From: an uncultured Bilophila sp.
GTDB taxonomy: Bacteria > Desulfobacterota > Desulfovibrionia > Desulfovibrionales > Desulfovibrionaceae
Assembly: GCA_959604115.1 (NCBI GenBank)
Contig: CAUHBW010000137.1
Coordinates: forward strand, 1-8,804
Reading direction: 5' to 3'
DNA length: 8,804 bases
Program-made: the position numbers and the translations under genes
In this document: piece after piece, positions 5,994 through 8,804 of the stretch
Numbering within the stretch: the first letter of the stretch is position 1
Layout: each line of letters opens with the position of its first letter
Notes under the pieces: generated by a model
Told to the model about the DNA's origin: nothing
The model's database searches: none
Seen by the model: the letters and a program-made list of their open reading frames with translations, nothing else

Positions 5994-6003
5994 GGGGGAC
6001 GAC

Positions 6004-7248
6004 ATGAACGTGATTCTCAAGGCGCTCATGGTCAGCGTATGGTTCATGGCGCTCACCTTCCCGCTCGTCGTCATGAAGGTCGACGCGCTCAACAACACCA
6101 TTCTGTTCCGCTGGGAAAACATGGCGACCATCGGGGTGGGGGCGTTCGTGCTCTCCATCTTCTGGCGCTGGAGCATGGAACGCAAGGCCCGCGGCGTGGT
6201 CTCCACCGGCCCGTCGCTGTTCGCCCGCACGCTTGAGCGGGTACGGCAGCCCAAGACCCGCTTCGTCTGTCTCTCGCTGGTGGCGATCCTGATGATCGTC
6301 ATGCCGTTCATCAGCTCCATGTACCAGATCAACATCATGATCTCGGCGCTGATCTACATCATGCTCGGCCTCGGCCTGAACATCGTGGTCGGCCTCGCGG
6401 GCCAGCTCGTGCTCGGCTACGCGGCGTTCTACGCCGTGGGCGCGTACACCTACGGCCTGCTGAACACCTACTTCGGCCTCGGCTTCTGGGCCGTGCTGCC
6501 CGTGGGCGGCATCATGGCGGCGCTGTTCGGCCTCATGCTCGGCTTCCCGGTCCTGCGGCTCAAGGGCGACTATCTCGCCATCGTGACCCTCGGCTTCGGT
6601 GAAATCATCCGCCTCGTGCTGGAGAACTGGACCGACGTCACCAAGGGCTCCTTCGGCCTTTCCAACCTCAGCCGTCCCGACCTGTTCGGCATGGAAATGG
6701 GCGTGACCGAAGCCACGAACTACATCTACTACATCGTTCTCGGCGCGGTGGTGCTGACCATCATCGTGGTGGGACGCCTGAAAAACTCGCGCATCGGCCT
6801 TGCGTTGCAGGCGTTGCGCGAAGACGAAATCGCCTGCGAGGCCATGGGCATCGACCTGACCAAGGTGAAGCTCTCCGCCTTCGCGCTCGGCTCCTGCTGG
6901 GCCGGTTTCGCGGGGGTCATTTTCGCGGCGAAGACGACCTTCATCAACCCCGCGAGCTTCACCTTCATGGAATCGGCCATGATTCTGTCGATGGTGGTGC
7001 TCGGCGGCATGGGCTCCGTGCTCGGCGTCACCATCGCGGCGGCCATTCTGGTGCTCGCGCCCGAATACCTGCGCGCCTTCTCCGAATACCGTATGCTCCT
7101 GTTCGGCGCGGTCATGGTCATCATGATGATCTACCGTCCTCAGGGCCTCATTTCCGGTGAAAAGCGCACCTACAAGATCACGAACAAGGACAAGATCGAC
7201 AGCTCCAAGTCGGCTTTCGACGCTCCTGCCCCGGGAGGTCAGGCATGA
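6004..7248 (+). CDS. livM: Branched-chain amino acid ABC transporter permease LivM
   Basis: Second membrane permease of the LIV importer. The 414-aa product keeps the extra N-terminal membrane region seen in E. coli LivM (425 aa): hydrophobic segments around 8-24 and 41-55, then a basic linker. The core follows from about residue 86, with GLGLNIVVGLAGQLVLGYAAFYAVGAY (122-148), VLRLKGDYLAIVTLGFGEII (183-202), the coupling-helix stretch ALREDEIACEAMGID (270-284), VVLGGMGS (331-338) and YRPQGL (377-382). The Shine-Dalgarno AGGGGG (5993-5998) overlaps the livH stop codon, 5 nt from the ATG. The segment around 228-245 is about 20 residues shorter than in E. coli. Its stop codon overlaps the livG start (ATGA), which suggests translational coupling. 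Confidence 0.96.
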   Translation: MNVILKALMVSVWFMALTFPLVVMKVDALNNTILFRWENMATIGVGAFVLSIFWRWSMERKARGVVSTGPSLFARTLERVRQPKTRFVCLSLVAILMIVMPFISSMYQINIMISALIYIMLGLGLNIVVGLAGQLVLGYAAFYAVGAYTYGLLNTYFGLGFWAVLPVGGIMAALFGLMLGFPVLRLKGDYLAIVTLGFGEIIRLVLENWTDVTKGSFGLSNLSRPDLFGMEMGVTEATNYIYYIVLGAVVLTIIVVGRLKNSRIGLALQALREDEIACEAMGIDLTKVKLSAFALGSCWAGFAGVIFAAKTTFINPASFTFMESAMILSMVVLGGMGSVLGVTIAAAILVLAPEYLRAFSEYRMLLFGAVMVIMMIYRPQGLISGEKRTYKITNKDKIDSSKSAFDAPAPGGQA

Positions 7249-8051
7249 ACACGCCTGTGCTTGAAGTAACCAACCTGTCCAAGAACTTCGGCGGGCTGCG
7301 CGCCCTCAACGAAGTGGACCTGACGATCAACCGACAGGAGATCGTGGCGCTCATCGGGCCCAACGGCGCGGGGAAGACCACGTTCTTCAACTGCATCACG
7401 GGCATCTACGTGCCCACCGAAGGCACGGTGCAGCTCCACCTGCCCGAGCGCAACGGCAATCCCGCGCGGTCCATGACCCTCAACGGCATGAAGCCCAACG
7501 CGATCACGCAGCTCGGCATGGCCCGCACGTTCCAGAACATCCGGCTGTTCCCGACCATGACCGTACTCGAAAACGTCATGATCGGCCGCCACTGCCGCAC
7601 GAAGGCGGGCATCGCGGGCGCGGTCTTTCAGGACTCGCGCACACGGGCCGAAGAGCAGGCCACCATCGACCGCAGCTACGAACTGCTGCGCGAGGTGGGT
7701 CTGAACATGCACTACAAGGACGAGGCCCGGAACCTGCCCTACGGCGCGCAGCGGCGTCTGGAAATCGCCCGCGCGCTGGCGACGGACCCGACGGTCCTGC
7801 TGCTCGACGAACCCGCCGCGGGCATGAATCCGCAGGAAACCCTCGAACTCAAGGCGCTCATCCTGCATCTGCGGAAAGAGTTCGACCTGTCCATCCTGCT
7901 CATCGAGCACGACATGGGCATGGTGATGTCCCTTTCGGATCGCATCTACGTCATGGAATACGGCTCCCGCATCGCCATGGGCACGCCGCAGGAAGTGCGC
8001 GAGAACCCCCGCGTCATCAAGGCGTACCTTGGAGAGTCCGACCATGCTTGA
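7245..8051 (+). CDS. livG: Branched-chain amino acid ABC transporter ATPase LivG
   Basis: Cytoplasmic ATPase that pairs with LivF to power transport. The 268-aa product has all nucleotide-binding motifs: Walker A GPNGAGKTT (38-46), Q-loop ARTFQNIRLF with Gln97, the LivG-type signature LPYGAQRRLEIARAL (164-178), Walker B VLLLDEP (184-190) followed by AAGMNP, and the H-loop LIEHDM with His222. A stretch between TEGT (58-61) and ARTFQ (93-97) is 12 residues longer than in E. coli LivG (255 aa), which accounts for most of the extra length. GGAGG (7234-7238) lies 6 nt before the ATG, inside livM. The start overlaps the livM stop by 4 nt and the end overlaps livF by 8 nt. Confidence 0.96.
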   Translation: MNTPVLEVTNLSKNFGGLRALNEVDLTINRQEIVALIGPNGAGKTTFFNCITGIYVPTEGTVQLHLPERNGNPARSMTLNGMKPNAITQLGMARTFQNIRLFPTMTVLENVMIGRHCRTKAGIAGAVFQDSRTRAEEQATIDRSYELLREVGLNMHYKDEARNLPYGAQRRLEIARALATDPTVLLLDEPAAGMNPQETLELKALILHLRKEFDLSILLIEHDMGMVMSLSDRIYVMEYGSRIAMGTPQEVRENPRVIKAYLGESDHA

Positions 8052-8748
8052 GCTTCGCAACGTCAACACGTTCTACGGCAACATTCAGGCCCTGCGGGAT
8101 GTGAGCATCCGTATCGACGAGGGGGAAATCGTCACGCTCATCGGGGCCAACGGCGCGGGCAAGAGCACGACGCTGATGACCATCTGCGGCGGCACGCCTC
8201 CGCGCACCGGCGAGGTGCTTTTCCGCGACAAGCCCATCCACACCCTCAAGCCCAACAAGATCGTCGCGCTCGGCATCAGTCAGGTGCCGGAAGGCCGACT
8301 GATCTTTCCCGATCTGACGGTACAGGAAAACCTCGACCTCGGGGCGTTCCTCCGCAACGACAAGGACGGCATCAAGAAGGATCTCGAGTACATCTTCGAT
8401 CTGTTCCCCATTCTGGCGCAGCGTCGCCTTCAGACGGGCGGCACGCTTTCGGGCGGCGAACAGCAGATGCTCGCCATTTCCCGCGCGATCATGGCCCGTC
8501 CCACGCTGCTCCTGCTCGACGAACCGTCTCTCGGTCTCGCGCCGATCATCATCCAGCAGATTTTCTCGATCATCGAGAAGATCAACGCCGACGGCACGAC
8601 CGTGTTCCTCGTGGAGCAGAACGCCAACCAGGCCCTGCGCATCGCCAACCGCGCCTACGTCATGGAGAACGGCCGCATCGTCATGGAAGACGCCGCCGAC
8701 AGGCTCCTCGCCAACCCCGACGTGCAGAAGGCGTATTTGGGAATGTAG
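8044..8748 (+). CDS. livF: Branched-chain amino acid ABC transporter ATPase LivF
   Basis: Second ATPase of the LIV importer, 234 aa, the usual length. Motifs are Walker A GANGAGKST (34-42), VPEGRLIFPDLTVQENL (81-97), the ABC signature LSGGEQQ (135-141), and Walker B LLLLDEP (155-161) followed by SLGLAP. The H-loop position reads LVEQNANQAL with Gln in place of His, as is normal for LivF and seen in E. coli. The ATG at 8044 is chosen because GGAG (8031-8034) lies 9 nt upstream and MLELRNVNTFYG matches family N-termini; a TTG at 8029 would add five residues and destroy that spacing. It is the last gene of the operon; a palindromic repeat begins within 12 nt of its stop. Confidence 0.96.
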   Translation: MLELRNVNTFYGNIQALRDVSIRIDEGEIVTLIGANGAGKSTTLMTICGGTPPRTGEVLFRDKPIHTLKPNKIVALGISQVPEGRLIFPDLTVQENLDLGAFLRNDKDGIKKDLEYIFDLFPILAQRRLQTGGTLSGGEQQMLAISRAIMARPTLLLLDEPSLGLAPIIIQQIFSIIEKINADGTTVFLVEQNANQALRIANRAYVMENGRIVMEDAADRLLANPDVQKAYLGM

Positions 8749-8757
8749 CGAACTGAA

Positions 8758-8804
8758 AAAGATTGGAGGGGGCGGGGGAAACTTTCTGAAGAAAGTTTCC
8801 CCCG
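8758..8804 (+). repeat. Palindromic repeat/terminator-like hairpin 3' of livF (copy 2, cut by window end)
   Basis: AAGATTGGAGGGGG (8758-8772 region) is followed by a hairpin in which 8773-8787 pairs perfectly with 8790-8804 (15 bp, 2-nt centre GA), and the stem may continue past the window. It has the same leader, core and orientation relative to its gene as the repeat after pth at 1-48. No U-tract is visible before the window ends. It probably marks the 3' end of the liv operon transcript. Confidence 0.8.

Noticed and set aside
5370..6338. 322-codon minus-strand open frame across the livH-livM junction
   Set aside because: It is antisense to two clear permease genes, has low-complexity Ala/Asp/Glu/His composition and no ribosome binding site evidence.
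7239..8069. 276-codon minus-strand open frame antisense to livG
   Set aside because: It is a shadow of a certain ATPase gene, with composition typical of antisense translation.

Overview
This 8.8 kb window is GC-rich and tightly packed. It looks like a chromosomal piece of a Gram-negative delta-proteobacterium, most likely of the Desulfovibrionaceae (Desulfovibrio/Bilophila type). The inference rests on protein flavour, on the ispE–tRNA-Gln–prs–rplY–pth gene order (a proteobacterial arrangement), and on GGGGGAAACTTTCT-type hairpins after genes, which I recall as common in that group. No mobile element, CRISPR array or phage gene is visible.

The window holds two divergent transcription units. 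Leftward (minus strand, about 3492 down to 1) lie ispE, tRNA-Gln(UUG), prs, rplY and pth. These are housekeeping genes: isoprenoid precursor synthesis (MEP pathway), glutamine tRNA, PRPP synthesis, ribosomal protein L25/Ctc, and peptidyl-tRNA hydrolase. A strong intrinsic terminator and three further hairpins sit between rplY and pth. Rightward (plus strand, 3739 to 8748) lies a complete branched-chain amino acid ABC importer operon, livJ-livH-livM-livG-livF: periplasmic binding protein, two permeases and two ATPases. The genes from livH on are tightly coupled (10 nt gap, then 4 nt and 8 nt overlaps). livJ is set apart from livH by 230 nt containing a 15-bp GC-rich hairpin, as expected if the binding protein is made in excess over the membrane complex. 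The 246-nt divergent region 3493-3738 should hold both promoters.

Both ends of the window carry a copy of the same palindromic repeat, each just 3' of the last gene of its unit (pth on the left, livF on the right) and in the same orientation relative to that gene. The two stems differ by substitutions that keep base pairing, so the hairpin itself appears to be conserved.

I see no new biochemical system here: all nine proteins belong to well-known families. The points worth a second look are the non-coding structures (the repeat family, the hairpin cluster before pth, the livJ-livH intercistronic region with two competing folds) and small departures in LivJ and LivG.
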